From contig JADMKA010000006.1 of the NCBI GenBank assembly GCA_018780145.1, positions 1 through 47,019 of the forward strand: a stretch of DNA of 47,019 nucleotides, written 5' to 3'. Shown piece after piece: positions 31,104 through 39,623 of this stretch. The position numbers and the translations under genes are program-made. The notes beneath the pieces were generated by a model. It was not told the DNA's origin. It searched no databases and saw only the letters and a program-made list of their open reading frames with translations. The stretch comes from Vitreoscilla sp. (GTDB lineage: Bacteria > Pseudomonadota > Gammaproteobacteria > Burkholderiales > Burkholderiaceae_C). Each line of letters starts with the position of its first letter. The stretch's first letter is position 1.

Positions 31104-32447
31104 ATGGGGCTGAACGACGATTGGCGCCGGCGCAGCCTGGCCGCCGTGTGGCACCCGTGCACGCAGATGAAGCTGCATGCCGAGGGGCTGGCCGCTCAGC
31201 CACTGATCCCGGTGGCGCGCGCCGAGGGGGTCTGGTTGCACGACCACGAAGGCCGCCGCTATCTGGACGGCATCAGTTCCTGGTGGGTGAACCTGTTCGG
31301 CCACAACCACCCGGCGATTCGTGACGCGCTGGTCCGGCAACTGCACACGCTGGACCATGTGATGCTGGCCGGCTTCACCCATGCGCCTGTCGTGGAGCTG
31401 TCCGAACGGCTCTCTGCACTGACCGGGCTCGGCCATGCCTTCTACGGCAGCGACGGCGCCAGCGCCACCGAGATCGCGCTGAAGATGAGCGCGCACTTCT
31501 GGCGCAATGCCGGCCAGCCGGCCAAGTGCCGTTTCGTCGGCATCGCCGGCGGCTACCACGGCGAGACCGTGGGCGCGCTCGCAGTGACCGACATCGCGCT
31601 GTTCCGCGAGGCCTACGCACCGCTGGTGCGCCTGGCCGCAACCGTGCCCAGCCCCGATGCGCGCGCCGCCGGCGAGGGCGAGACGGCGGCCGATGTGGCC
31701 GAGCGCGCTGCCGCGGCGCTGGATGGCTGGCTCGCCGACCATGCCGACGAGACGGCGGCCGTCATCGCCGAGCCGCTGGTGCAGTGCGCCGCCGGCATGG
31801 CCATGCACCACCCGGTTTACCTGCGGCGCCTGCGCGAGATCTGCGACCAGCACCGCGTCCACCTGGTGCTGGACGAGATCGCGGTGGGCTTCGGCCGCAC
31901 CGGCACGCTGTTCGCCCACTTTCATTCAGGCATCCGCCCCGACTTCCTCTGCCTGTCCAAGGGCCTGACCGGCGGCACCTTGCCGTTGTCGGCCGTGCTG
32001 ACCACCGACGAGGTCTTCGCCGCCTTCTACGACGACCAGGTGGCGCGCGGCTTCCTGCACTCGCACAGCTACACCGGCAACCCGCTGGCCTGCCGCGCGG
32101 CGCTGGCCACGCTCGACCTGATCGAGCAGACCGACGCGATCGCTGCCAACCGCGCGACCTCCGATCGGTTGTGGGCGCAGTTCGCGCCGCTGAACGGGCA
32201 CGCCAGGGTGCGGCATGCGCGCCGGCAGGGGATGATCTTCGCGTGGGATGTGGAGAGCCACCGGCCCGATTTCGCCCGCCGCTGCGCCAGCCACGCCCTG
32301 GCCCGTGGCCTGCTGCTGCGGCCCATCGGCACCACGCTGTATGCCATGCCGCCTTACGTGATCAGCGAGGAGGAGGGCGCCTTCCTGGCGCAGGGGGCGC
32401 TGGCCGCACTCGATGCCACACTGGCTGAAGAAGACCATGGCCTGTAG
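31104..32447 (+). CDS. bioA: BioA, DAPA aminotransferase
   Basis: This 447-residue class III PLP aminotransferase converts KAPA to 7,8-diaminopelargonate, using S-adenosylmethionine as amino donor. The N-terminal WHPCTQMKLH is the BioA hallmark. The PLP site has Asp257 in LVLDEIAVGFGRTG and Lys286 in LCLSKGLTGG. YGSDGASATEIALKM is the cofactor phosphate loop region. It ends in an 11-base overlap with bioD. It is the first of three consecutive biotin genes in the order A-D-F; bioB lies upstream beyond panD. Confidence 0.97.
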   Translation: MGLNDDWRRRSLAAVWHPCTQMKLHAEGLAAQPLIPVARAEGVWLHDHEGRRYLDGISSWWVNLFGHNHPAIRDALVRQLHTLDHVMLAGFTHAPVVELSERLSALTGLGHAFYGSDGASATEIALKMSAHFWRNAGQPAKCRFVGIAGGYHGETVGALAVTDIALFREAYAPLVRLAATVPSPDARAAGEGETAADVAERAAAALDGWLADHADETAAVIAEPLVQCAAGMAMHHPVYLRRLREICDQHRVHLVLDEIAVGFGRTGTLFAHFHSGIRPDFLCLSKGLTGGTLPLSAVLTTDEVFAAFYDDQVARGFLHSHSYTGNPLACRAALATLDLIEQTDAIAANRATSDRLWAQFAPLNGHARVRHARRQGMIFAWDVESHRPDFARRCASHALARGLLLRPIGTTLYAMPPYVISEEEGAFLAQGALAALDATLAEEDHGL

Positions 32448-33114
32448 AACCCTCTTCGTCACCGGCACCGACACCGGCGTCGGCAAGACCCTGGTCAGCG
32501 CGGCGTTGCTGCACACCTTGGCGCGCCACCATGCCCGCGTGGTCGGCATGAAGCCGGTGGCGGCTGGCCTGGTCGAGCGCCGCGGGCAGTGGGTCAGCGA
32601 GGACGTGCTCGCGCTGCGAGCTGCCTCCACGCTGGCCGTGCCGCCTGCGCTGGACAACCCGGTGGCCCTGCCGGATCCGTTGTCACCGCACCTGGCGGCG
32701 CGGCGAGCCGGCCGCAGCCTGAGCGTGGCGGAGCTGCTGGCGCCGGCACGGGCCCTGGAGACGATGGCCGACGCGCTGGTCGTAGAAGGTGCCGGCGGTT
32801 GGCGCGTGCCGCTCAGCGAGAGCGAGACGCTGGCCGACGTCGCCCGGGCGTTGGGGGCGCCGGTGCTGCTGGTCGTCGGCTTGCGCCTGGGCTGCCTGAA
32901 CCACGCCGTGCTGACGGCCGAGGCCATCCGCGCGGACGGCCTGCCACTCGTCGGGTGGGTCGCCAACCACATCGATCCGCAGATGACCGCCGCCGACGAA
33001 AACCTGGCGTACCTGCGCGGGGCGCTCGGTGCGCCGCTGTGGGGCGAGGTGCCGTGGTCGCCGGCGCCAGATGCCGCGCTTGTCAGGCTCGACCTGCCGG
33101 AGGCGTTCCAGTGA
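32437..33114 (+). CDS. bioD: BioD, dethiobiotin synthetase
   Basis: This 225-residue ATP-dependent carboxylase closes the ureido ring of dethiobiotin. The P-loop is GTDTGVGKT (residues 10-18), followed by MKPVAAG and the VEGAGGWRVPL motif typical of BioD. The ATG at 32437 is chosen over the in-frame ATG at 32413, because the family starts only a few residues before the P-loop and GAAGAAG lies upstream. It overlaps bioA by 11 bases, and its TGA overlaps the bioF GTG by 4 bases, so the three are translationally coupled. Confidence 0.95.
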   Translation: MACRTLFVTGTDTGVGKTLVSAALLHTLARHHARVVGMKPVAAGLVERRGQWVSEDVLALRAASTLAVPPALDNPVALPDPLSPHLAARRAGRSLSVAELLAPARALETMADALVVEGAGGWRVPLSESETLADVARALGAPVLLVVGLRLGCLNHAVLTAEAIRADGLPLVGWVANHIDPQMTAADENLAYLRGALGAPLWGEVPWSPAPDAALVRLDLPEAFQ

Positions 33115-34325
33115 GCTGGCTCGCAGAATTCGACACCCGCCTGGAGGAGCTGGACGCCGCGCACCTGACCCGCACACGCCGCGTCGTCGTGCCCGAGACC
33201 GGTGCGCGCCTCACGGTGAACGGCCGCTCGATGCTGGCCTTCTGCAGCAACGACTATCTCGGCCTGGCGAACCACCCGGCTTTGAAGGCGGCGGTGCACG
33301 AAGCGGTCGATCGCTACGGCGTGGGGGCGGGGTCCTCGCCCATGGTCAGTGGCTTCAGCGCGGCCAACGCCGCGCTGGAGGACGAACTCGCCGGCTTCGT
33401 GCAGCTGCCGCGGGCGCTGTACTTCTATGCGGGTTACGCCACCAACGCGAGCATCGTGCCGGCGCTGGTGGGCCCGGGTGATGCCATCTTCTCCGATGCA
33501 CTGAACCACGCCTGCCTGATCGACGGCGCGCGGCTGTCGAAGGCGTCGATCCACCGCTTCGACCATGCCGACCTGGCCGCGCTGGATCGCCAGCTGGCGG
33601 CCAGCCCGGCGACACGCAAGCTGCTGATCAGCGACGCGGTGTTCAGCATGGACGGCGACGTGGCCGACATCGCCGCGCTGCACGCACTGGCCCAGGCACA
33701 CGACGCGCTGCTGCTGCTCGACGACGCCCATGGGTTCGGCCTGCTCGGGCCGCAAGGCCGTGGGGCCCTGGCAGCCGCCGGCCTGACCGGCGCCCAGGCT
33801 TCACCTCGGGTGCTCTACATGGCCACCTTGGGCAAGGCGCTTGGCGTGGCCGGTGCCTTCGTGGCCGGGCCGGATCGGCTGGTCGAGTGGCTGCTGCAGA
33901 AGACCCGCAGCTACACCTATGCCACCGCGGCACCGGCCCTGCTGGCCGAGAGCCTGCGCGCCGCGTTGCGTGTGGTCGGCAGCGGCGAGGGCGATGAGCG
34001 GCGTGCCCACCTGGCCGCGTTGATCGCCCGGCTGCGGCGTGGCCTCGCGCCGGGCTCGGAGGCCGGGATCGACGCGGCCGGTTGGCGGCTGATGCCGTCC
34101 AGCACCGCGATCCAGCCGCTGGTGATCGGCAGCAACGCCGATGCCTTGCGCGTCATGGCCGGCTTGCAGGAGGCCGGCCTGTGGGTGCCAGCGATCCGCC
34201 CGCCCACCGTGCCGGCCGGCACGGCACGCCTGCGCATCGCGCTGTCGGCGGCGCATTCGGCAGCCGATGTCGACACGCTGGCGCGGACGCTTCAGGTGCT
34301 GGCACGCGGCGCTGCCGGGCCCTAG
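33111..34325 (+). CDS. bioF: BioF, 8-amino-7-oxononanoate synthase
   Basis: This 404-residue alpha-oxoamine synthase condenses pimeloyl thioester with alanine to KAPA. FCSNDYLGLA, GSSPMVSG, the PLP aspartate in LLLDDAHGFG and Lys242 in MATLGKALG are clear. The start is a GTG within GTGA, overlapping bioD by 4 bases, with GGAGG (33099-33103) 7 bases upstream; no in-frame ATG lies before the conserved N-terminus. The gene ends in CTAG, which also supplies the stop of the convergent porin gene, so the coding ends overlap and no terminator fits between. Confidence 0.95.
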   Translation: MSWLAEFDTRLEELDAAHLTRTRRVVVPETGARLTVNGRSMLAFCSNDYLGLANHPALKAAVHEAVDRYGVGAGSSPMVSGFSAANAALEDELAGFVQLPRALYFYAGYATNASIVPALVGPGDAIFSDALNHACLIDGARLSKASIHRFDHADLAALDRQLAASPATRKLLISDAVFSMDGDVADIAALHALAQAHDALLLLDDAHGFGLLGPQGRGALAAAGLTGAQASPRVLYMATLGKALGVAGAFVAGPDRLVEWLLQKTRSYTYATAAPALLAESLRAALRVVGSGEGDERRAHLAALIARLRRGLAPGSEAGIDAAGWRLMPSSTAIQPLVIGSNADALRVMAGLQEAGLWVPAIRPPTVPAGTARLRIALSAAHSAADVDTLARTLQVLARGAAGP

Positions 34326-35833
34326 AAGCTGACCGCAGCCCGAAGCCCCACCACGGTGAACGACGGCGCGCTGCCGTCGCCACCGGCGCGGCGGATCCAC
34401 TGCAGATCCGGTGTCAGCTCCAGGTGGTCGCCGAGCTTGAAGCGGTAGTAGGCCTCGACGACCTGCTCGTTGCCGCTGGCGGCGAAGCCGACCAGCGAGG
34501 TGTCCAGTGCGGTGGCGCGGGCCCATTCGCCGCTGGTGCGCACCCAGCCGGCCGCCAGGCCTGCTGCGTCGTTGCCACGGCCCCAGGCCCGGCCGCCGTG
34601 CTCGAAGCCCAGGGTCAAGGCCTTGTCGAAGGCCCCTTCGCCGCTGGTGCGGTGACCCCAGCGGCCGAAGACATTCCAGTCGCGTCCCAGGCGCTGGTCC
34701 ACCGACAGGCCGTAGCCGCTGTGGCGTTGCATGGCGTCACCGGTGAGCGAGGTGGTCTGGCCGTTCGTCCAGGCGTAGAGGCGGTAGTTGCCGCGTGCCT
34801 CGCCGTTGATCTGGCGCGGCGAGAACTCGACCTGGCCGATGACCAGCGGGCGTGTCGGGGCACCGCTGAAGTTCGCGCCGGCGCCGGCACCGAACACCCC
34901 CAGCGAGGCACCAAAGCCCCAGCCGCGCTCCTCGCCCTCGTCGATGTAGGCCAGGCGCACGCCAGGTGCCAGGCCGTAAGCGTCGGCGGCGATGTCGCCG
35001 CCCGAGTCCAGCAGCGGGTTGTGCACGAACACGTTGTTCAGGAACTGCGCCCCTTCGTCGCCGGCCACGGCGTTCTGGTCGAAGAAGCCGAACACGTCCA
35101 TCTTGCCCAGCGTCAGCTCCACACGGTTGCTCGCCAGGTCGTTGAAGCGGCCGGCGTCGAGTGTCCACTCGAGCTGCCCGAACGCTTGGGCGACGATGGC
35201 GTAGGTTTCATCGGAGCCCGCGCCCGCCTCGAAGGCGATCGAGTTCACGGTGGCGGTGTGCGTGGGGCGCAGCCCCACGCCGGTGCCTTGGCCAAAGCGC
35301 AGGTGGCCGAAGCCGGACAGGCGCGCATCACCCAGCGCGTGCACGTTGCCCATCGGCAGGCTCACCTCGATGTCGCCACGCCAGTTCAGCCGGCCCTGCT
35401 CCCGGCCACTGTCCGATCCCCTGGCGCCCACCTGCTGGCCCATGGCGAGCACGCCGCCTTCGATGCTGGGGCCATCGTCCCCGGCCTCATCGTCCAGCGC
35501 CTCGGGTGCGCGCGCCAGGTCGCTCACGCGCCGCTCCAGCCGGTCCAGGCGCTCGGCGCCCCAGCCGCTGCCGGCCGTGGGCGTGGCCGTTGGCATGGGG
35601 GCGGGTGCCGTGGTGCTGACCGTGCCGCGCAGGGCCTTGACCTCCTGCTCCAGGACCTGATTGCGCTGCTCGAGCTGCTGCAGCCGATCGGCCAGGGCCT
35701 TGAGCTGCGCGGTGGTCGCCGCATCGGGTGCGGCATGGGCCGTGCCGGCGGCCAAGGTCGACGCCAGGGCTACAGAGACCCAGGCGAGGCGAAGCGGTGG
35801 GCGGAGAGACGGGGATTCGGCGGCGACTGCCAT
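34322..35833 (-). CDS. OprB-like outer-membrane porin with N-terminal coiled coil
   Basis: This 503-residue protein has a Sec signal peptide (residues 1-34, ending GTAHA) and a short coiled coil (LKALADRLQQLEQRNQVLEQ), which may anchor to peptidoglycan or trimerise. A Pro/Ala linker then leads to a beta-barrel of alternating amphipathic strands ending in Phe (VVGLRAAVSF), as outer-membrane proteins do. The segment ELTLGKMDVFGFFDQNAVAG is typical of carbohydrate-selective porins. GGAG precedes the ATG at 35833. It diverges from the imelysin operon across a Fur box, so it may admit iron chelates or a ferrous complex instead of sugars; that is inference. Confidence 0.85.
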   Translation of the reverse strand: MAVAAESPSLRPPLRLAWVSVALASTLAAGTAHAAPDAATTAQLKALADRLQQLEQRNQVLEQEVKALRGTVSTTAPAPMPTATPTAGSGWGAERLDRLERRVSDLARAPEALDDEAGDDGPSIEGGVLAMGQQVGARGSDSGREQGRLNWRGDIEVSLPMGNVHALGDARLSGFGHLRFGQGTGVGLRPTHTATVNSIAFEAGAGSDETYAIVAQAFGQLEWTLDAGRFNDLASNRVELTLGKMDVFGFFDQNAVAGDEGAQFLNNVFVHNPLLDSGGDIAADAYGLAPGVRLAYIDEGEERGWGFGASLGVFGAGAGANFSGAPTRPLVIGQVEFSPRQINGEARGNYRLYAWTNGQTTSLTGDAMQRHSGYGLSVDQRLGRDWNVFGRWGHRTSGEGAFDKALTLGFEHGGRAWGRGNDAAGLAAGWVRTSGEWARATALDTSLVGFAASGNEQVVEAYYRFKLGDHLELTPDLQWIRRAGGDGSAPSFTVVGLRAAVSF

Positions 35834-35857
35834 GTGGGGCTCCAGATTGGTCCAATT

Positions 35858-35887
35858 ATGTGAATGCAAATGATTCGCAATTAAGAT
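35858..35887 (+). promoter_or_regulatory. Candidate promoter of the imelysin operon (ATGTGA / TAAGAT)
   Basis: ATGTGA (35858-35863) and TAAGAT (35882-35887) are separated by 18 bases, which contain the Fur box. The same arrangement recurs upstream of tonB, where it is a better match to consensus. On the opposite strand CATAAT (35860-35855) may serve as -10 for the porin gene. Confidence 0.5.
35863..35881. promoter_or_regulatory. Fur box between porin and imelysin genes
   Basis: AATGCAAAT-G-ATTCGCAAT is a 9-1-9 inverted repeat with 7 of 9 paired positions. It matches the Fur operator form of Burkholderiales (AATGCGAAT-N-ATTCGCATT). It lies between divergent genes and inside both candidate promoters, so iron-loaded Fur should repress both sides. 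Confidence 0.82.
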
Positions 35888-35947
35888 TACACTATTCCAA
35901 CTCATTTTCCGAGCCCCGTGCTCAACGTCCAACCGGAGACCCGTCCC

Positions 35948-37108
35948 ATGAAGCTTCGCCGCCCGCTGCAAATTGCCGTGCTCGCTCTCGCGCCCTGGTG
36001 CGCGGTGGTCAGCAGCGCGCAGACGGTGGATGCCCCCGCGGTGGCCCACCAATATGCGCAGATCGTGCAGGCCAGCTACGAAGATGCGCTGGCCGGTGCG
36101 CTGGATCTGCAGAGGGCGCTGCAGGCGTTCACCTCGGCACCCAGCGCCGCCGGCCTGGCGGCGGCGCGCCAAGCCTGGCTGGAGGCACGCGAGTGGTATG
36201 GCCCCACCGAGGCCTACCGCTTCTACAGCGGCCCGATCGACGATGCCAAGGGCCCGGAGGGCCGTCTCAACGCCTGGCCGCTCGACGAGTCCTACGTCGA
36301 CGCCGTGGTGGGCAAACCGAACGCCGGGTACATCAACGACCGCAAGGTCGGCATCAGCAAGGCCAGCCTGGCGCGGCTGAACGAGCGCGGCGGCGAGGAA
36401 AACATCTCCGCCGGCTGGCATGCCATCGAGTTCCTGCTCTGGGGCCAGGACCGCAGCGCCACCGGCCCGGGCGACCGCTCGTTCGAGGACTATGTCGACG
36501 GCAAGGCCGCCCATGCCGACCGCCGCCGCCAGGCGCTGCTGACCACCACCGAGCTGCTGGTCGATGACCTGCGCACCCTGGTGGCGGCCTGGCAGCCCGA
36601 CACGCGCAACTACCGCGCCGCCTTCGAGCGCGGCGGGCAGGAGTCGGTGCGCAAGATCATCGTCGGCATCGGGTCGCTGTCGCGCGGCGAGCTGGCGGGC
36701 GAGCGCATGGAGGTGGCCTTGAACACGCAGGACCAGGAAGACGAGCACTCCTGCTTCTCCGACAACACGCACCGCGACATCGTCGGCAATGCGCGCGGCA
36801 TCCAGAACGTCTGGCAGGGCAGCTACCAGCGGCGCGACGGCAGCCGCCTTGCCGGCCCCTCGTTGAAGGAGCTGGTGGCTTCGCGCGACGCGGCGCTGGC
36901 CGAGCGCACGAGCCGGCAGATCGCGGCCAGCGTGTCCGCCGCCGAGGCCATCCAGGCGCCGTTCGATCGGGAGATCGTCGGCGGGGCCGACGCCCCCGGG
37001 CGCCAGCGCGTGCAGAGGACCATCGACAGCCTGGTCCAGCAATCCAAGGACCTGGTGGCCGCGGCCAATGCCGTCGGCATCGTGCGGCTGACCCTCGTCA
37101 AGCCGTGA
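35948..37108 (+). CDS. Imelysin family (M75/EfeO-like) periplasmic protein
   Basis: This 386-residue protein has a Sec signal peptide (residues 1-24, ending in SSA) and an imelysin domain made of two helical bundles. The HxxE signature is intact in GWHAIEFLLWGQD. A second conserved segment, NTQDQEDEHSCFSDNTHRD, contributes acidic and His residues that could bind metal. The family includes the EfeO and IrpA iron-binding proteins and was once called insulin-cleaving metalloproteinase. GGAGA precedes the ATG at 35948. It is the first gene of a Fur-controlled operon and is followed by a dihaem protein, consistent with periplasmic capture of iron. Iron as ligand is inferred from family and Fur box. 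Confidence 0.9.
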   Translation: MKLRRPLQIAVLALAPWCAVVSSAQTVDAPAVAHQYAQIVQASYEDALAGALDLQRALQAFTSAPSAAGLAAARQAWLEAREWYGPTEAYRFYSGPIDDAKGPEGRLNAWPLDESYVDAVVGKPNAGYINDRKVGISKASLARLNERGGEENISAGWHAIEFLLWGQDRSATGPGDRSFEDYVDGKAAHADRRRQALLTTTELLVDDLRTLVAAWQPDTRNYRAAFERGGQESVRKIIVGIGSLSRGELAGERMEVALNTQDQEDEHSCFSDNTHRDIVGNARGIQNVWQGSYQRRDGSRLAGPSLKELVASRDAALAERTSRQIAASVSAAEAIQAPFDREIVGGADAPGRQRVQRTIDSLVQQSKDLVAAANAVGIVRLTLVKP

Positions 37109-38577
37109 TGCGTGCCGCCAGCCCACTTGCCAGCCCACGCGTTCCGCGAGTCGCCTGCCTGGCCGCCGCCGCCCTGGCGCTGGCCGGCTTCGGCGGATCG
37201 GCCCGGACCGCCGGCGACGCCGACCCGCTGGGCGAAAAGACCGGCGGCGAGACGACGGTCTACGCCACCGGGCGGAACGCCTTCTCCTTCCCCCTGGCCA
37301 ACCTCTCGGACGAGGAGCGCACCCGTTTCGCGGTGGGCAACTCCTTCTTCCGCCGCAACTGGGTCGAGGCCCCCGCCTCCACCACGGCGCGCGACGGGCT
37401 CGGCCCGCACTTCATCGCCCGGTCGTGCGGCGGCTGTCATGTGCAGGACGGGCGCGGCGCGCCGCCCGCGTTCCGCAAGGGCGTGGCGCCGGGCGGCCAC
37501 GAGCCTCCGGTGGCGCTGCTCATCCGGCTGTCCGTTCCTGGCGTCGGCGAGCATGGCGACGTGCGGCCCGAGCCGGTGTACGGCGGCCAGTTCAACAACG
37601 CCGCGGTCCAGGGCGTGCAGCCCGAAGGCCGGGTCACGCTGCGCCGCCACCCCGTGGCCGGGCGCTTCGCCGACGGCACGCGCTACACGCTGTGGGCGCC
37701 GACCTACGGCTTCGCCGATCTGGCCTATGGCCCGATGGCCAAGGACGTGTTGCTCAGCCCGCGCATCGCGCCGCAACTGGCCGGCGTGGGCCTGCTGGAG
37801 GCGATCCCGGAGGCCGAGATCCTGCGCAACGCCGCGGATCAGGCCGCGCAGCCCGGGCCCGTCAAGGGCCAGGCCAACCGCGTCTGGGATGCCTTCGCGG
37901 GTGAGATGCGCGTCGGCCGCTTCGGCTGGAAGGCCAACGTGGCCACGCTGGCCCATCAGACGGCGGGTGCGTTCCTGGGCGACATCGGCATCACCTCGTC
38001 GAAGAACCCCGGCGAGGCCTGCACGGCCGCGCAGCGCGACTGCCTGGGCGCAACGCACGGCGGCCCGGCGGGCGGTGGCCCGGAGATCGACGACAAGACC
38101 CTGGGCGACGTGGTGTTCTACCAGTCCGCCCTCGCCCCGGCCGCGCGCCGGGATGTGGGCGCGGCGCAGGTCCTGCGCGGGCAACGCCTGTTCACCCAAG
38201 CCGCGTGCACCAGTTGCCACCGGCCCAGCTACATCACGGGGGAAGGGCCCTTCCCGGCATTGACGAGCCCCCGCGTCGCGGGCCAGCGCATCTGGCCCTA
38301 CACCGATCTGCTGCTGCACGACATGGGGCCGGCGTTGGCCGACGGCCGGCCCGACTTCGCTGCCAATGGGCGCCAGTGGAAGACACCGCCACTGTGGGGC
38401 GTGGGCCTGATCCGCGACGTCAACGGCCACCAGCGGCTGCTGCACGACGGCCGGGCCGACGGCGTGCTGGAGGCTGTGCTGTGGCACGGCGGCGAGGCCG
38501 AATCGGCCCGGCGCCAGGTGCTGTCGATGAGCCGGGCCGACCGCCAGGCGCTGGTGAAGTTCGTGGAGTCGCTGTGA
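37108..38577 (+). CDS. Dihaem oxidoreductase (DUF1111, cytochrome c peroxidase-like)
   Basis: This 489-residue secreted protein has an N-terminal signal (residues 1-36) and two haem c motifs, Cys107-Cys110-His111 (CGGCH) and Cys367-Cys370-His371 (CTSCH). The family is related to cytochrome c peroxidases and is annotated as di-haem oxidoreductase or thiol oxidoreductase. The resB-ccsB pair of this window would mature it. The ATG at 37108 overlaps the imelysin stop (TGATG); the GTG just before it is an alternative that adds one residue. Between two imelysins and under a Fur box, it may oxidise or reduce iron during uptake, analogous to EfeB in EfeUOB. That analogy is inference. Confidence 0.9.
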   Translation: MRAASPLASPRVPRVACLAAAALALAGFGGSARTAGDADPLGEKTGGETTVYATGRNAFSFPLANLSDEERTRFAVGNSFFRRNWVEAPASTTARDGLGPHFIARSCGGCHVQDGRGAPPAFRKGVAPGGHEPPVALLIRLSVPGVGEHGDVRPEPVYGGQFNNAAVQGVQPEGRVTLRRHPVAGRFADGTRYTLWAPTYGFADLAYGPMAKDVLLSPRIAPQLAGVGLLEAIPEAEILRNAADQAAQPGPVKGQANRVWDAFAGEMRVGRFGWKANVATLAHQTAGAFLGDIGITSSKNPGEACTAAQRDCLGATHGGPAGGGPEIDDKTLGDVVFYQSALAPAARRDVGAAQVLRGQRLFTQAACTSCHRPSYITGEGPFPALTSPRVAGQRIWPYTDLLLHDMGPALADGRPDFAANGRQWKTPPLWGVGLIRDVNGHQRLLHDGRADGVLEAVLWHGGEAESARRQVLSMSRADRQALVKFVESL

Positions 38578-39623
38578 AGGCCTGGCTCGGCGCGGCCGTG
38601 TTGGCCGTGGCCGCCGGTGGCGCGGCGGCGCAGTCGCAGTGGCGTGTGCAGGCCGTGCCGGTGATCCCGCCGGCCGTTTTCGTGTCGATGCAGACCAACC
38701 ACTGGAACGCGCCGCGCGCCACGGAGTTCGCCGCCCAGGCCGGTGAGGTCCAGCGGTCGCTGGCAAACCACTGTGTGGGTGGAGCGGCCGAGCTCGCCCG
38801 CGGCGCCTGGCGGCGCACCCTGGCCGCCTGGAGCCGGCTCTCCAGCGTGGCCGTGGGCCCGCTGGTGACGCGGCGCAGCGCGCGCCGGATCGACTTCCAG
38901 CCCGTGCGACCGGCATTGATCGAGCAGGCATTGAAAGCGGCAGGAGACGGCGCGCCGGAGATGGACCGCATCGGCAGCGCGGCACGCGGCTTCGCCGCGC
39001 TGGAGTGGCTGCTGTGGCCGCAGTCGCGGCTGGCGCGCGGGCCCGATGCCGCGGCCGCTTGCCGTCTCGCCCAGGCGCTGGCGGCCGATCTGCTCGCCGA
39101 GGCCGATGCGCTGGCAGCGGGATTCACGCCGCTCGATGCCGAGGCGCTCGACGAAGCCGAGGTGGTCGAGCGCATGGGCGAGGTGATCAACCAGTGGGTG
39201 GGTGGCATCGATGCCTTGCGCATGCAGGCCATCGAGCGGCCGCTGCTGGAGGCTCTGGCGCGGCGCACCAGCCGCCCGGTGCTGCCGCGCGCGTTGAGCG
39301 GTGCGAGCGCGGAAGACCGGGCCTCGCGCTGGGCGGCGCTGCGTGCGTTGCTGGTGTTCGACGGCCCGGTGGCGCCCCAGCCCGGCACCGCGCTGGTTCC
39401 GGTGGAGACCGTGTTGCGTGGGCGTGGCCTGAACCCGCTGGCGGATCGGGTGGTGGCCGGCGCGAAGGCGGTGGACCGCGCCCTGGCGGCGGCGCGCAAA
39501 AACACGCCGGCCACTTTGCGCGCCGCCGGGGCCGCGCTGGCCTCGCTGCGCAACCTGGTCGAGGCCGAGGTGGCGCCGGTGCTGGAGGTGCGCATCGGCT
39601 TCTCGGACGCCGATGGTGATTGA
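38574..39623 (+). CDS. Second imelysin-family protein, HxxE histidine missing
   Basis: This 349-residue protein has a signal peptide (WLGAAVLAVAAGGAAAQ) and an imelysin-like helical domain. The signature reads RGFAALEWLLW: the glutamate is kept but alanine stands where the first imelysin has histidine. It is shorter than its neighbour and lacks the acidic NTQDQEDEHS-type segment. It could be a structural partner, an electron-transfer partner for the dihaem protein, or a metal protein with other ligands. The start is a GTG overlapping the upstream stop by 4 bases, with TGGAG before it. Its end overlaps the DUF1513 gene by 11 bases, so the order imelysin-dihaem-imelysin-DUF1513 is tightly coupled. 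Confidence 0.87.
   Translation: MKAWLGAAVLAVAAGGAAAQSQWRVQAVPVIPPAVFVSMQTNHWNAPRATEFAAQAGEVQRSLANHCVGGAAELARGAWRRTLAAWSRLSSVAVGPLVTRRSARRIDFQPVRPALIEQALKAAGDGAPEMDRIGSAARGFAALEWLLWPQSRLARGPDAAAACRLAQALAADLLAEADALAAGFTPLDAEALDEAEVVERMGEVINQWVGGIDALRMQAIERPLLEALARRTSRPVLPRALSGASAEDRASRWAALRALLVFDGPVAPQPGTALVPVETVLRGRGLNPLADRVVAGAKAVDRALAAARKNTPATLRAAGAALASLRNLVEAEVAPVLEVRIGFSDADGD

Noticed and set aside
35834-37138. In-frame extension upstream of the porin start at 35833
   Set aside because: It would run through the Fur box and promoter and the opposite imelysin gene, and the signal peptide with a good ribosome binding site begins at 35833.
36823-38985. A 720-codon open frame on the minus strand across the dihaem gene
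   Set aside because: It is antisense to a protein with two CXXCH motifs in the correct frame, and has no recognisable domain of its own.
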